In this document: one piece after another, positions 16,503 through 25,630 of the stretch
Position numbering within the stretch: position 1 is the stretch's first letter
How the letters are laid out: the number at the start of each line of letters is the position of its first letter
NCBI RefSeq assembly: GCF_000758325.1
Contig: NZ_CP009459.1
Location: 310,001 to 374,000, forward strand
Source of the DNA: Cedecea neteri
Lineage (GTDB): Bacteria > Pseudomonadota > Gammaproteobacteria > Enterobacterales > Enterobacteriaceae
Reading direction: 5' to 3'
Length of the DNA: 64,000 nucleotides
Position numbers and translations under genes: made by a program
The notes under the pieces: model-generated
Database searches by the model: none
What the model saw: the letters and a program-made list of their open reading frames with translations, nothing else
Told to the model about the DNA's origin: nothing

Positions 16503-17243
16503 TTAACACGACGGTTTTAGGTAACGCTGCGGGTCGATTGCTGTAGCCCGGTAGCGGATCTGGAAGTGCAAACGCACCGAGTCCGCCCCAGTGCTGCCCA
16601 TCGTGGCAATTTTCTGCCCAGCTGTTACTTTCTCCCCAGTATTAACCAGCATCGTGTCATTATGAGCATAAGCGGTGATGTACTCTTCGCTGTGTTTGAT
16701 CATCACCAGATTGCCGTAACCGCGAAGTTGGTTACCGACATAAACCACCGTTCCCGCGCCGGATGCATAGATGGCTTGCCCGCGAGAGCCTGAGATATCA
16801 ATGCCTTTGTTACCACCGTCGCTATCGGAGAACGGTTCTACAATATTACCCTTCGTCGGCCACAGCCAGCAGCGAGCTCCCACCGGCGGCGGTGCTACCT
16901 TTGATATGGTCGTATTTTGCGAACGAGCAGGTGCACTGGTGTTTTTGGCCATGGCGGTGTTTTTCGGTCTGCTTGCAGAGCCTGAGCCTTTGATTCTAAT
17001 ACGCTGACCTACCTGGATAGTATAAGGCGCAGAGATACCGTTCAGCCGGGCGAGCTCACCCACGCTGCTGCCGGTCATTCTGGAAATTTTTGAGAGCGTA
17101 TCACCGCGCTTCACGGTGTAAACCGCGCCGCTAAACCTGCCTTCGTTAGATGAAGGTGATTTACTGCTGCAACCGGCTAATAGCAGGCAGGCAGTTAACA
17201 GGGCGATACATCCAGGCATCGCAATCCGGCATCCTGGCTTCAA
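16503..17243 (-). CDS. actS: Amidase activator ActS (YgeR): LysM lipoprotein with degenerate M23 domain
   Basis: This outer-membrane lipoprotein switches on periplasmic peptidoglycan amidases during cell separation and envelope repair. The 246-residue protein has a lipoprotein signal with lipobox LLAGC (Cys at about 25), a LysM repeat (VYTVKRGDTLSKISRMTG, about residues 41-85), a Ser/Thr/Lys-rich linker and an M23 (LytM) domain. The first zinc-binding histidine of active M23 enzymes is replaced: the motif reads NKGIDISG. The protein is therefore expected to regulate rather than cut, as known for E. coli YgeR/ActS, which it matches in the C-terminal block YGNLVMIKHSEEYITAYAHN. Position beside glyU also agrees. 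Confidence 0.94.
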   Translation of the reverse strand: MKPGCRIAMPGCIALLTACLLLAGCSSKSPSSNEGRFSGAVYTVKRGDTLSKISRMTGSSVGELARLNGISAPYTIQVGQRIRIKGSGSASRPKNTAMAKNTSAPARSQNTTISKVAPPPVGARCWLWPTKGNIVEPFSDSDGGNKGIDISGSRGQAIYASGAGTVVYVGNQLRGYGNLVMIKHSEEYITAYAHNDTMLVNTGEKVTAGQKIATMGSTGADSVRLHFQIRYRATAIDPQRYLKPSC

Positions 17244-17427
17244 AACAACCTCTCATCAGGCAAAATTCATTCCGGGCAGGATATTACCATCTCTGAGCCT
17301 GCAGCCAAAATTGCATCACCCTTTGCCTTCGGTAGCTGACATCTGCCCACGTATTCAGGCAATTCCCTGATAGTAAAAGCAAAGCTATTTTTACCTGTCT
17401 GCCCGATCACAATTCAGCAACAACTCT

Positions 17428-17471
17428 TTGACATCACCTATCAGTTCTCATAATTTCAACTTGTATACAAG
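17428..17471 (+). promoter_or_regulatory. Promoter and GntR-type operator of the amidase/aldolase operon
   Basis: TTGACA (17428-17433) is followed by TAATTT at 17451-17456 (17-base spacer) or CATAAT at 17449-17454 (15-base spacer). A perfect 12-base palindrome CTTGTATACAAG lies at 17460-17471, just downstream of the -10 element and 45 bases before the permease start. TTGTATACAA-like palindromes are typical operators of FCD-type GntR regulators, and one such gene closes this operon. Repression by that protein, relieved by the substrate, is the likely arrangement. Confidence 0.6.
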
Positions 17472-17515
17472 ATGAATACAACAAATCGTGGCGCGACCAA
17501 CTTCAGGATAATGCT

Positions 17516-18838
17516 ATGAATAATCATCCAACATCTCTTACGGCTAGCCAGCCGGGCATCACTGAAAAAGTCCGGGCACGCGGCAGGTTGCGCTGGGGTC
17601 TGGGCCTGCTTTTCTTTGTGATCGGTCTGATCGCTTATATGGACCGCGCTAATATCTCCATCGTCGCTGAGCATATGATGCGTGACCTGGGTATGACGAA
17701 AGTCGAATTTGGCCTCCTGGGCGCTCTGTTTTCACTAGGCTATGCCCTGGCACAAATCCCCAGCGGTATGCTGGCAGAACGGTTTGGCTCCCGGCTGATT
17801 GTCAGTCTGAGTCTCTTGTTATGGTCTCTCTTTACGCTGCTGACAGCCCTGACGCCCCGCTTTATTTGGTTGTGTGTAGTGCGTTTTCTGTTTGGTGTCG
17901 GTGAAGCCCCAACCTACCCCGGTAACGCGGTATTCAACAGTTGGTGGTTCCGCAAAAATGAAAAAGCACGCGCTGCAAGCCTGCTGCTGGCTGGCTCTTA
18001 CTTTGGCCCCGTGATTGCACCTACGATTACGGTGTTAATTATGCTTGCCTGGGGCTGGCACGCGGTGTTCTACATTTTTGGCGCCGCCGGCGTCGCTGTT
18101 GCGCTGCTTTGGTACTTCCTTGCTCGGGACAGGCCGGATGTACATCCATGGATCTCAAGCGCGGAGCTGAAGCATATTCGTGAGGGTCGTGCAATTTCGC
18201 CGAAGGAGGCGAAAGCGAAAGCACCATGGCGCCAGTTCATGCGTAATCGTGAGTTTTGGGCTGTCGGGATCCAGTATTTCTTCGTGGTGTATATGACCAC
18301 GCTATTCATGATCTGGCTGCCCACCTATCTCCAGGAAGCTCGCGGGTTCTCTCTTACACACATGGGTATTGCAGCCAGCTTCCCGTGGCTTGCCATCTGC
18401 CTGTGCGTACTTTTTGGCGGCAAATTGTCGGATAGCTTACTGCAGCGCGGCCGTTCACTGATGGCGGCTCGTGGCTACCTGGCTATAGCAGGCTTCATTC
18501 TGTTTATTCTCGGCACGCTGGGCGTAGCGATCACGCTCAACCCTTTCCTTAGCGTGTTCTGGCTGACGCTGACGCTGGGTGCCCTCGGGCTACCCGTGGT
18601 GGTTTCCTGGGCCGTTGCCGCCGATAAAGGCCAACAATATTCGGGGTCGGTCAGCGGCTGGATGAATCTTTGGGGGAACCTCGGGGGCGTGGTTTCCCCG
18701 GTGCTGTGCGGCTTTCTTGCCCAGCATTTCGGCTGGAATACCGCCCTGCTGTTTAACATCGTGCCGATTACTCTCGCGATTGTCTGCTGGTTCTTCATCA
18801 AGCCCGATCGTCCACTTACCCCTTCCCAACGCGCTTAA
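17516..18838 (+). CDS. MFS permease, anion:cation symporter (ACS) family
   Basis: This 440-residue, 12-helix uptake transporter probably carries an organic acid with protons. The ACS hallmark IAYMDRANISIVAEHM is near residue 40. The loop motif GMLAERFGSR follows, and RFLFGVGEAPTYPGNAVFNSWWFRKNEKARA is the family's helix 4-5 signature, familiar from glucarate, galactonate and hexuronate permeases. It is the first gene of a four-gene unit: the RraA-like gene starts ten bases after its stop, with AAGGAG in front. The substrate is presumably what the downstream amidase and aldolase act on. Confidence 0.9.
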   Translation: MNNHPTSLTASQPGITEKVRARGRLRWGLGLLFFVIGLIAYMDRANISIVAEHMMRDLGMTKVEFGLLGALFSLGYALAQIPSGMLAERFGSRLIVSLSLLLWSLFTLLTALTPRFIWLCVVRFLFGVGEAPTYPGNAVFNSWWFRKNEKARAASLLLAGSYFGPVIAPTITVLIMLAWGWHAVFYIFGAAGVAVALLWYFLARDRPDVHPWISSAELKHIREGRAISPKEAKAKAPWRQFMRNREFWAVGIQYFFVVYMTTLFMIWLPTYLQEARGFSLTHMGIAASFPWLAICLCVLFGGKLSDSLLQRGRSLMAARGYLAIAGFILFILGTLGVAITLNPFLSVFWLTLTLGALGLPVVVSWAVAADKGQQYSGSVSGWMNLWGNLGGVVSPVLCGFLAQHFGWNTALLFNIVPITLAIVCWFFIKPDRPLTPSQRA

Positions 18839-18847
18839 GGAGCCTTT

Positions 18848-19507
18848 ATGTTTACGTTAAACCCACGCGTCTCTGGTATTAGCCCCGCTCAGGTAAAAGA
18901 GGTGGCTGAAGTTTGCCCTTCAACACTGGGCCACATGACCGATTTTGGTTTTATTAAATCACTCTCATCAATTCTTCCCGGAAAGCGCTTCGCGGGGAAT
19001 GCAGTGACAGTACGCATTCCTCATATGGACTCCTGCGCCGTACATAAAGTGTTTGATACGGTGCAACCTGGCGATGTGGTTTGTATCGATATGTCGGGCG
19101 ATGTCGACCGGGCATGCTGGGGAGAACTGGTTTCTTATATGGCTCGCGCCAGCAACATCGCGGGGGCGGTTATCGACGGCTGCGTAACCGATCTGCGCGC
19201 ACTGCGTGAAATTGGGGTCCCGCTTTACGCCCGCGATGTCAGTCCGCTCACAACCCGTATTTTAGGCATTGAAGGCGCAATTAACGTCCCGGTTTCTATT
19301 TGTGGTGTAACGGTGAATCCGGGAGACCTGATCCTTGCCGATGACGACGGGGTTATGGTTATTCCCCCCGAGCAGGTAAGCGGGTGGGCGGAACGCGCGC
19401 TGAAAGCCCAGCACGCGGAAATCGCTATTAAACAGCGCATTGATAACGGCGAATCCCTGGCAACAATTTCCGGGGCGACACGTTTCTTTGAGCAGGAGTC
19501 CCGCTAA
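18848..19507 (+). CDS. RraA-like aldolase/decarboxylase (HMG-aldolase family)
   Basis: This 219-residue protein belongs to the RraA/dimethylmenaquinone methyltransferase-like family. Characterised catabolic members are class II 4-hydroxy-4-methyl-2-oxoglutarate aldolases that also decarboxylate oxaloacetate. Visible marks are STLGHMTDFGF near residue 20, the glycine-rich core GDVVCIDMSGDVDRACWGE, the metal/substrate loop AVIDGCVTDLRAL and the late VNPGDLILADDDGVMVIP. It is longer than RraA itself (about 160), and its operon context is catabolic, so an aldolase role is more likely than RNase E inhibition. Its stop and the next start share one base (TAATG), which means tight coupling with the amidase. 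Confidence 0.85.
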   Translation: MFTLNPRVSGISPAQVKEVAEVCPSTLGHMTDFGFIKSLSSILPGKRFAGNAVTVRIPHMDSCAVHKVFDTVQPGDVVCIDMSGDVDRACWGELVSYMARASNIAGAVIDGCVTDLRALREIGVPLYARDVSPLTTRILGIEGAINVPVSICGVTVNPGDLILADDDGVMVIPPEQVSGWAERALKAQHAEIAIKQRIDNGESLATISGATRFFEQESR

Positions 19508-20313
19508 TGAAAATTGCGCTGGGGCAGTTCACTACCGATACGGACAAGGCCGTTAACCTGGCAAAAGCGGAGGCTGCAATTCAGGAAGCCAGCCAGAATG
19601 GCGCCAAACTTCTGGTGCTACCGGAAACCTTCATGGCTTTTATTTCTCCGTCTTCTGCTACCTGTTATGCGGATATCGCCGAGCCCCTTGAGGGGCCTTT
19701 TGTCACCGGGCTTTGCGCTGCCGCCCGTGCAGCCGATATTTATCTTATCGTTGGGATGTTTGAACGTAATCCCGAAGATAATATCCGCGCCTGGAACACC
19801 ACGTTACTAATAGATAACCACGGCAAGCTACTGCATGCCTACCGCAAAACACATCTGTACGATGCATTTTCCTACCAGGAGTCCCGCAATATTATTCCGG
19901 GGGATAACCCGCTTAAAGTGGTTGAAACTGAAATGGGCCGCATCGGGTTAATGGTTTGCTATGAGCTTCGTTTCCCAGAGATAGCTCGGGAGCTGGCGCT
20001 TCAAGGGGCCGATTTGCTTATCGTCCCCACGGCCTGGGTTCACGGGCCGCTTAAGGAACAGCATTTCCAGGCGCTGGTCTCTGCCCGCGCGCTGGAAAAT
20101 ACTCTGCCAGTGGTGGCCTGCGATCAAACGGGAAATATCTACAGCGGGCGTAGCCTGGTATGCGATGCGATGGGCGTAGCCCGCAACAGTATGGGGATCG
20201 AACAAGGCTTGATTTACAGCGAAATAGATTATGAGCATACGCGTAAAACCCGGGAGGCACTGCCTTGCCTTGGGCATCGCCGCGCGGAACTCTATAGTCA
20301 CCTGAACAAATAA
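19507..20313 (+). CDS. Nitrilase-superfamily amidase (carbon-nitrogen hydrolase)
   Basis: This 268-residue cytoplasmic hydrolase of the carbon-nitrogen hydrolase superfamily has the complete Glu-Lys-Cys triad: Glu40 in LLVLPETF, Lys114 in YRKTHLYD and Cys151 in GLMVCYELRFPE. The CYELRFPE text is like that of the omega-amidase/deaminated-glutathione-amidase (Nit1/Nit2, YafV, YbeM) branch, which hydrolyses terminal amides of 2-oxo acids. Coupled to an RraA-like aldolase, it may deamidate a 2-oxo-acid amide before cleavage; this is inference. A GC-rich hairpin (GCGCCCG...GCGGGCGC) lies after the stop, before the regulator gene. Confidence 0.87.
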   Translation: MKIALGQFTTDTDKAVNLAKAEAAIQEASQNGAKLLVLPETFMAFISPSSATCYADIAEPLEGPFVTGLCAAARAADIYLIVGMFERNPEDNIRAWNTTLLIDNHGKLLHAYRKTHLYDAFSYQESRNIIPGDNPLKVVETEMGRIGLMVCYELRFPEIARELALQGADLLIVPTAWVHGPLKEQHFQALVSARALENTLPVVACDQTGNIYSGRSLVCDAMGVARNSMGIEQGLIYSEIDYEHTRKTREALPCLGHRRAELYSHLNK

Positions 20314-20412
20314 TCTACCCGCGCCCGTAGCTCCCTGATTGCGGGCGCTTGTCCCTCTTCGGGCAACTTCTTATACTCAGGGACTCCACGCAGGTTAAGG
20401 AAACCATGCAGT

Positions 20413-21042
20413 ATGTCAGAGCACTCCCTGAGCCATCAGGCGTATATCGCCATCAAGAACCGGATCATCAAGCGTGAGTATCGGCGTGATAGCTATACCT
20501 CTGAGAATCAGCTGGTCGAAGAGCTGGGCATGAGCCGGACGCCGATTCGCGAGGCGCTGCACCAGCTGCAAAGCGAAGGTTTGCTCAAAATCATCCCGCG
20601 CAAAGGGATCCTTATTCAGCAACTCTCCCTCAAAGAGATCCGCGACTACTACGACTTGCGGTTGGCCATTGAGCTGCAAACGCTGCGCCAGCTGCAGGGT
20701 TACCTGACGGAAGAGCATTTTAGCCCGCTGGAGACGCTCATTTGCAGACAGCAGGATGCATTAGACCACCAGGCCTACGATCGCTGGCTTGAAGAAGATA
20801 AAAACTTCCATCGGTATCTGATGTCGCTGACCAACAATGACGTTTTTCTTGAGCTGTCCGACAACATCCGGCAGCGAGTTTACTACCAGCCCGATCCCTT
20901 ACGCCGCCACGCCTATTACACCGCCTCCACAGAGGAGCATAAAGCTATCGTCGCAGCCCTGAGAAATCAGGATATTGAGCTGGCCGAGCAGTTGATGACA
21001 ACGCATATTCTGCGTGGCCGGGAGAAAGCAGTATCGGGTTAA
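20413..21042 (+). CDS. GntR-family regulator with FCD domain
   Basis: This 209-residue transcription factor has an N-terminal winged helix (YTSENQLVEELGMSRTPIREALHQLQSEGLL, residues about 26-56) and a C-terminal all-helical FCD ligand domain. The FCD domain keeps the usual metal-binding layout (Asp/His around FHRYLM, then a late EEHKAIVAALRNQD and QLMTTHIL). It is the last gene of the permease-aldolase-amidase unit and probably represses that unit through the palindrome at 17460-17471. Start 20413 keeps the domain intact; an out-of-frame ATG at 20406 opens only a short frame. A strong terminator follows. Confidence 0.9.
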   Translation: MSEHSLSHQAYIAIKNRIIKREYRRDSYTSENQLVEELGMSRTPIREALHQLQSEGLLKIIPRKGILIQQLSLKEIRDYYDLRLAIELQTLRQLQGYLTEEHFSPLETLICRQQDALDHQAYDRWLEEDKNFHRYLMSLTNNDVFLELSDNIRQRVYYQPDPLRRHAYYTASTEEHKAIVAALRNQDIELAEQLMTTHILRGREKAVSG

Positions 21043-21052
21043 CGCTCTGAGG

Positions 21053-21088
21053 CAAAAAAGCCCCGTCAGTAAGCTGACGGGGCTTTTT
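21053..21088 (+). terminator. Strong bidirectional terminator between the GntR gene and lysS
   Basis: AGCCCCGTCAG (21059-21069), a TAAG loop and CTGACGGGGCT (21074-21084) form a perfect 11-pair stem followed by TTTT. The preceding A-run (21054-21059) gives a T-run on the other strand, so it serves the converging lysS transcript too. Confidence 0.92.
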
Positions 21089-21125
21089 AATCGCAATGAA
21101 GGCGGTTGTCCGCCGACAAAGACGC

Positions 21126-22643
21126 TTACTTAGTCGGACGCAGAGCCGGGAACAGGATAACGTCGCGAATAGTGTGGCTGTTGGTGAACAGCATCACCAT
21201 ACGGTCAATACCAATCCCCAGACCCGCCGTTGGCGGCAGGCCGTGCTCCAGCGCGGTAACGTAGTCTTCGTCGAAGAACATGGCTTCGTCGTCGCCAGCC
21301 GCTTTCGCGTCAACCTGATCCTGGAAGCGCTGTGCCTGATCTTCCGCATCGTTCAGCTCGGAGAAGCCGTTGCCGATTTCGCGGCCACCGATGAAGAACT
21401 CGAAGCGGTCAGTGATTTCCGGGTTCTCGTCGTTACGGCGAGCCAGCGGAGAGACTTCTGCCGGGTATTCAGTAATGAAGGTCGGCTGAATCAGGTGGCT
21501 TTCCGCAACCTCTTCGAAGATCTCGGTCACTACGCGCCCCAGACCCCAGCTTTTCTCGATTTTGATACCAATGCTTTCCGCGATGGATTTCGCAGAGTCG
21601 AAGTTATCAAGATCGGCCAGGTTGGTTTCTGGACGGTGCTTTTTGATCGCCTCACGCATGGTGAGCTTTTCAAACGGCTTGCCGAAGTCGAAGGTTTCTT
21701 CGCCATACTGCACTTCGGTGGTGCCCAGCACATCCTGCGCCAGGGTACGGAACAGGGATTCGGTCAGCTCAATCAGATCTTTGTAGTCCGCGTAAGCCAT
21801 ATAGAGTTCCATCATGGTGAACTCAGGGTTATGGCGCGGAGAGATGCCTTCGTTACGGAAGTTACGGTTGATCTCAAAGACGCGATCGAAACCACCCACC
21901 ACCAGGCGCTTCAGGTACAGCTCTGGCGCGATACGCAGGTACATGTCGATGTCCAGCGCGTTGTGGTGCGTGATGAACGGGCGAGCGGATGCGCCGCCAG
22001 GGATCACCTGCATCATTGGAGTTTCAACTTCCATAAAGTCGCGGCCAACCATGAACTGGCGGATGCCGGCCATGATTTTAGAGCGCACTTTAAAGGTGTT
22101 GCGGGACTCTTCGTTAGCGATCAGGTCCAGGTAACGCTGGCGATAGCGGGTTTCCTGATCGGCCAGGCCGTGGAATTTGTCCGGCAGCGGGCGCAGCGCT
22201 TTGGTCAGCAGACGCAGTTCGGTACAGTGAATGGACAGCTCGCCGGTTTTGGTTTTAAACAGCTTGCCGCGCGCGCCCAGGATATCGCCCAGGTCCCACT
22301 TTTTGAACTGCTCGTTGTAGATGCCTTCCGCCAGGTCATCACGGGAGACATACAGCTGAATACGGCCGCCAACGTCTTGTAAGGTCACGAAGGACGCTTT
22401 GCCCATGATACGGCGGGTCATCATACGGCCAGCCACGCTAACCTCAACGCCGAGGTATTCCAGCTCTTCGTTCTCTTTCGCATCGAAGTCAGCGTGCAGT
22501 TGGTCTGAAGTGTGATCGCGGCGGAAATCGTTCGGGAATGGGATACCCTGCTCACGCAGAGCCACCAGCTTCTCACGGCGCGCTTTCAGTTCATTGTTAA
22601 GATCGGCTGCTGCGTCAACGCCCTGTGCTTGTTGTTCAGACAT
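21126..22643 (-). CDS. lysS: Lysyl-tRNA synthetase, class II
   Basis: This enzyme charges tRNA-Lys with lysine in the cytoplasm, for translation. The 505-residue protein has the N-terminal OB-fold anticodon domain (about residues 65-145, with [16 protein letters not shown]) and the class II core. Motif 2 is [14 protein letters not shown] and motif 3 is [13 protein letters not shown] near the C-terminus. Length and text match E. coli LysS. It follows prfB by nine bases and is co-transcribed with it, as in E. coli. No second lysyl synthetase (lysU) is in the window. Confidence 0.97.
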   Translation of the reverse strand: MSEQQAQGVDAAADLNNELKARREKLVALREQGIPFPNDFRRDHTSDQLHADFDAKENEELEYLGVEVSVAGRMMTRRIMGKASFVTLQDVGGRIQLYVSRDDLAEGIYNEQFKKWDLGDILGARGKLFKTKTGELSIHCTELRLLTKALRPLPDKFHGLADQETRYRQRYLDLIANEESRNTFKVRSKIMAGIRQFMVGRDFMEVETPMMQVIPGGASARPFITHHNALDIDMYLRIAPELYLKRLVVGGFDRVFEINRNFRNEGISPRHNPEFTMMELYMAYADYKDLIELTESLFRTLAQDVLGTTEVQYGEETFDFGKPFEKLTMREAIKKHRPETNLADLDNFDSAKSIAESIGIKIEKSWGLGRVVTEIFEEVAESHLIQPTFITEYPAEVSPLARRNDENPEITDRFEFFIGGREIGNGFSELNDAEDQAQRFQDQVDAKAAGDDEAMFFDEDYVTALEHGLPPTAGLGIGIDRMVMLFTNSHTIRDVILFPALRPTK

Positions 22644-22652
22644 GTTGGTTCC

Positions 22653-23751
22653 TCATAACCCTGCTTTCAAACTTGCTTCGATAAATTTGTCCAGATCGCC
22701 GTCCAGCACCGCCTGCGTGTTGCGGGTTTCAACCCCGGTGCGCAGGTCTTTAATGCGGGAGTCGTCGAGGACGTAAGAACGAATCTGGCTGCCCCAGCCG
22801 ATATCCGATTTGTTGTCTTCCAGCGCCTGCTTCTCAGCATTCTTTTTCTGCATTTCCAGCTCGTACAGCTTCGCCTTCATCTGCTTCATCGCCTGGTCTT
22901 TGTTCTTATGCTGAGAACGGTCATTCTGGCACTGAGTTACGGTGCCGGTTGGAATGTGGGTAATACGTACCGCAGATTCCGTACGGTTAACGTGCTGACC
23001 ACCCGCGCCGGATGCGCGATAAACATCAATGCGCAGGTCCGCCGGGTTGATGTCGATATCGATGTTGTCATCCACTTCCGGGTAAACAAACGCGGAGCTG
23101 AATGAGGTATGGCGGCGGCCACCGGAGTCAAACGGACTCTTACGCACCAGGCGGTGAACGCCGGTTTCGGTACGCAGCCAGCCAAAGGCATAATCGCCCT
23201 GAATGCGGATGGTCACGGACTTGATGCCCGCCACGTCGCCTTCGGACTCTTCAATAATTTCGGTTTTGAAACCGCGAGCTTCTGCCCAGCGCAGATACAT
23301 ACGCTCCAGCATGCTTGCCCAGTCCTGCGCTTCCGTACCGCCGGAGCCTGCCTGGATGTCGATATAGCAGTCGGCGCTGTCGTACTCGCCAGAGAACATG
23401 CGGCGGAATTCAAGCTGCGCCAGCTTGGCGTCCAGCACGTCCAGTTCTGCAACGGCCTCGTTAAAGGTCTCTTCGTCGTCGGCCTCTACCGCCAGTTCGA
23501 GCAGGCCGGAAACGTCTTCCAGGCCCTGAGACATCTGGTCTAACGTGTCGACAATGGCTTCCAGTGAGGAACGTTCTTTCCCCAGCGCCTGTGCGCGTTC
23601 AGGTTCGTTCCAGACATCGGGCTGTTCCAGCTCGGCGTTTACTTCTTCGAGGCGCTCTTTCTTGGCATCGTAGTCAAAGATACCCCCTAAGAACGTCGCT
23701 GCGCTCTGTGAGGTCCTGGATGCGGCTTTTTACCGGGTTAATTTCAAACAT
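22653..23751 (-). CDS. prfB: Peptide chain release factor 2, made by programmed +1 frameshift
   Basis: RF2 releases finished proteins at UGA and UAA codons. Translation starts at ATG 23751-23749 and meets an in-frame TGA at 23676-23674 after 25 codons. The ribosome shifts +1 there and continues in the frame ending at 22653, for about 365 residues in all, the normal RF2 length. The stop-codon recognition motif SPF and the catalytic GGQ (in [16 protein letters not shown]) are both present. Low RF2 slows reading of the TGA and favours the shift, so the gene regulates itself. This is intact recoding, not a pseudogene. It is followed directly by lysS. Confidence 0.96.
23674..23688 (-). promoter_or_regulatory. 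prfB +1 frameshift site
   Basis: On the minus strand the site reads AGGGGGTATCTTTGA. It consists of an internal Shine-Dalgarno-like AGGGGG (23688-23683), a three-base spacer and the slippery CTT followed by TGA (23676-23674). This is the classical bacterial RF2 recoding signal, base-for-base as in E. coli. Confidence 0.95.
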
Positions 23752-23782
23752 GCGTAATTTCTTATGTTGATTTCAGAAGACG

Positions 23783-23828
23783 AAATGCGGTCGTAAACCG
23801 GAAAGTTTACCGGATTTACGCCGCATTT
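23783..23828 (-). terminator. Nested hairpin between recJ and prfB
   Basis: AAATGCGG (23783-23790) pairs with CCGCATTT (23821-23828). Between the arms, GTAAAC/GTTTAC and CGTAAA/TTTACG can form two alternative inner stems. The T-run after the stem on the minus strand is weak (ATTTCGTCTT), so this could be a partial terminator for recJ or an attenuator ahead of prfB. Confidence 0.4.
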
Positions 23829-23890
23829 TGTAGCATTCTCCCTGACATATAGCCAAGTAATTAACGCTGCAGCAGCGTTGAGAATGCGAG

Positions 23891-25624
23891 CTATATCGGC
23901 CAGAGATGATCAATCAAAAGCTGCACGCTGCGGTTGCCGCGAAACTCGTTCACGTCCAGCTTGTAGGCCAGCTCAACTTCGCGCACGCCGTTGTCCGGCC
24001 AGCGGGTGGTATCCACATTGAAGGCGATACCGTCCAGCAGCGGGCCTCCGCCGACAGGCTCCACCATCACCTTCAGGTGGCGCTCGCCCACCAGGCGCTG
24101 CTGAAGAATGCGGAACCTGCCGTCAAACAGCGGCTCCGGGAACATTTGCCCCCATGGCCCGGCATCTCTGAGCATCTCCGCCACTTCGAGCGTCATCTCC
24201 TGAGCGGACAGCGGGCCGTCGGACCAAATTTCCCCCTGCAGCAACGCCGGGTCCAGCCACTCACCGACCAGGTCGCCAAAACGCTGGCGAAATTCCTCAA
24301 AGCGAGTCTCTTCCAGCGACAAACCTGCGGCCATGGCATGACCGCCAAACTTCAGCATCATACCCGGATAAAGTGTGTCCAGACGCTCTAAGGCATCACG
24401 CATGTGCAGCCCCTGAACCGAGCGGCCGGAGCCTTTAAGCGTGCCGTCTCCCGCAGGTGCGAACGCGATGACCGGGCGGTGGAAACGCTCTTTGATGCGC
24501 GAGGCCAGAATGCCGACCACACCCTGGTGCCATTCCGGGTGATACATCGCCAGCCCGTAAGGCAGGGCTTCGCTACTGCGCTCCAGCTGTTCACAAAGAG
24601 TCAGTGCTTCGACCTGCATGCCTTGTTCAATTTCTTTTCGCGTTTGGTTAAGCGCGTCCAGCTCGTTAGCCAGCATGCGTGCTTCGCCAATGTTTTCGCT
24701 GAGCAGCAGCGCCACGCCAACCGACATATCATCCAGTCGGCCTGCGGCGTTCAGGCGTGGCCCCAGCGCAAAGCCCAGATCGCTGGCGGCGATCTTTTGC
24801 GGCTCACGATTAGCCACTTCAAGCAGCGCGCGAATACCGGGGCGGCATTTCCCCGCACGAATACGGCTTAGCCCTTGCCAGGTCAAAATGCGGTTGTTGG
24901 CATCCAGCGGCACAACGTCCGCCACGGTGCCCAGCGCGACTAAATCGAGCAGTTCTGCGAGATTCGGAATGGCTAACCCACGCTGTTCGAACCAGCCGTT
25001 ATCACGCAGATGGGTACGCAGCGCCAGCATCAGATAAAACGCGACGCCGACACCGGCCAGGGATTTAGATGGAAATGCACAGTCGGCGAGATTCGGGTTA
25101 ATAATGGCTTCAGCTGCGGGAAGCGTTTCTCCTGGCAGGTGGTGATCGGTCACCAGCACCGGGATCCCCAGCGCATGGGCGCGTTCAACGCCCGCATGGG
25201 ATGAGATACCGTTGTCGACCGTCACTATCACTTGCGCACCGCGGGCATGGGCCTGATCGACCACCTCCGGGCTAAGCCCGTAACCATCCTCAAAGCGATT
25301 CGGCACCAGGTAGCCAATATTCTCAGCCCCCATGCTGCGCAGGGCCAGAACGCTTAGTGCGGTACTGGTGGCCCCATCGGCATCAAAATCACCGACAACG
25401 ATGATGCGCAAGCCTTCGCGAAAGGCGTTATAAAGCATGACGACGGCCCGATCGATGCCGCTGAGCTGCTGCCACGGCAGCATTCCTTTTACGCCGCGCT
25501 CCAGCTCTTGTTCGCCACGCACGCCCCGGCTGGCATACAGCCGCTGTAGTAAAGGAGGTAACGTAGCCGGAAGCGCCACCGAGCTGTCAACGGCCCGACG
25601 GCGGAGTTGCGTTTGATGTTTCAC
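23891..25624 (-). CDS. recJ: Single-stranded-DNA-specific exonuclease RecJ
   Basis: This 5'-to-3' exonuclease acts on single-stranded DNA in recombination and mismatch repair. The 577-residue protein shows the DHH phosphoesterase motifs: VVGDFDADGATSTA (motif I), VTVDNGISSHAG (motif II), VLVTDHHLPGE (motif III) and the later GGHAMAAGLSLEE of the DHHA1 domain, which are the manganese-binding residues. The C-terminal OB-like domain ends in LLIDHLWPI. Length and order match E. coli. It lies between dsbC and prfB, with its start seven bases after the dsbC stop. Confidence 0.97.
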   Translation of the reverse strand: MKHQTQLRRRAVDSSVALPATLPPLLQRLYASRGVRGEQELERGVKGMLPWQQLSGIDRAVVMLYNAFREGLRIIVVGDFDADGATSTALSVLALRSMGAENIGYLVPNRFEDGYGLSPEVVDQAHARGAQVIVTVDNGISSHAGVERAHALGIPVLVTDHHLPGETLPAAEAIINPNLADCAFPSKSLAGVGVAFYLMLALRTHLRDNGWFEQRGLAIPNLAELLDLVALGTVADVVPLDANNRILTWQGLSRIRAGKCRPGIRALLEVANREPQKIAASDLGFALGPRLNAAGRLDDMSVGVALLLSENIGEARMLANELDALNQTRKEIEQGMQVEALTLCEQLERSSEALPYGLAMYHPEWHQGVVGILASRIKERFHRPVIAFAPAGDGTLKGSGRSVQGLHMRDALERLDTLYPGMMLKFGGHAMAAGLSLEETRFEEFRQRFGDLVGEWLDPALLQGEIWSDGPLSAQEMTLEVAEMLRDAGPWGQMFPEPLFDGRFRILQQRLVGERHLKVMVEPVGGGPLLDGIAFNVDTTRWPDNGVREVELAYKLDVNEFRGNRSVQLLIDHLWPI

Positions 25625-25630
25625 CCGAAA

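Noticed and set aside
16341-21126. tRNA-Gly as the attachment site of an island up to lysS
   Set aside because: No integrase and no repeated tRNA 3' end was found between glyU and lysS, and actS next to glyU is in the ancestral position.
21096-22382. A 428-codon open frame antisense to lysS
   Set aside because: It lies entirely over the well-conserved lysS, shows no recognisable domain and is of the kind produced by third-position GC bias.
22653-23751. prfB looks split by an in-frame stop
   Set aside because: The stop is in the classical RF2 frameshift signal, with the AGGGGG stimulator and the slippery CTT, so it is programmed recoding and not a mutation.
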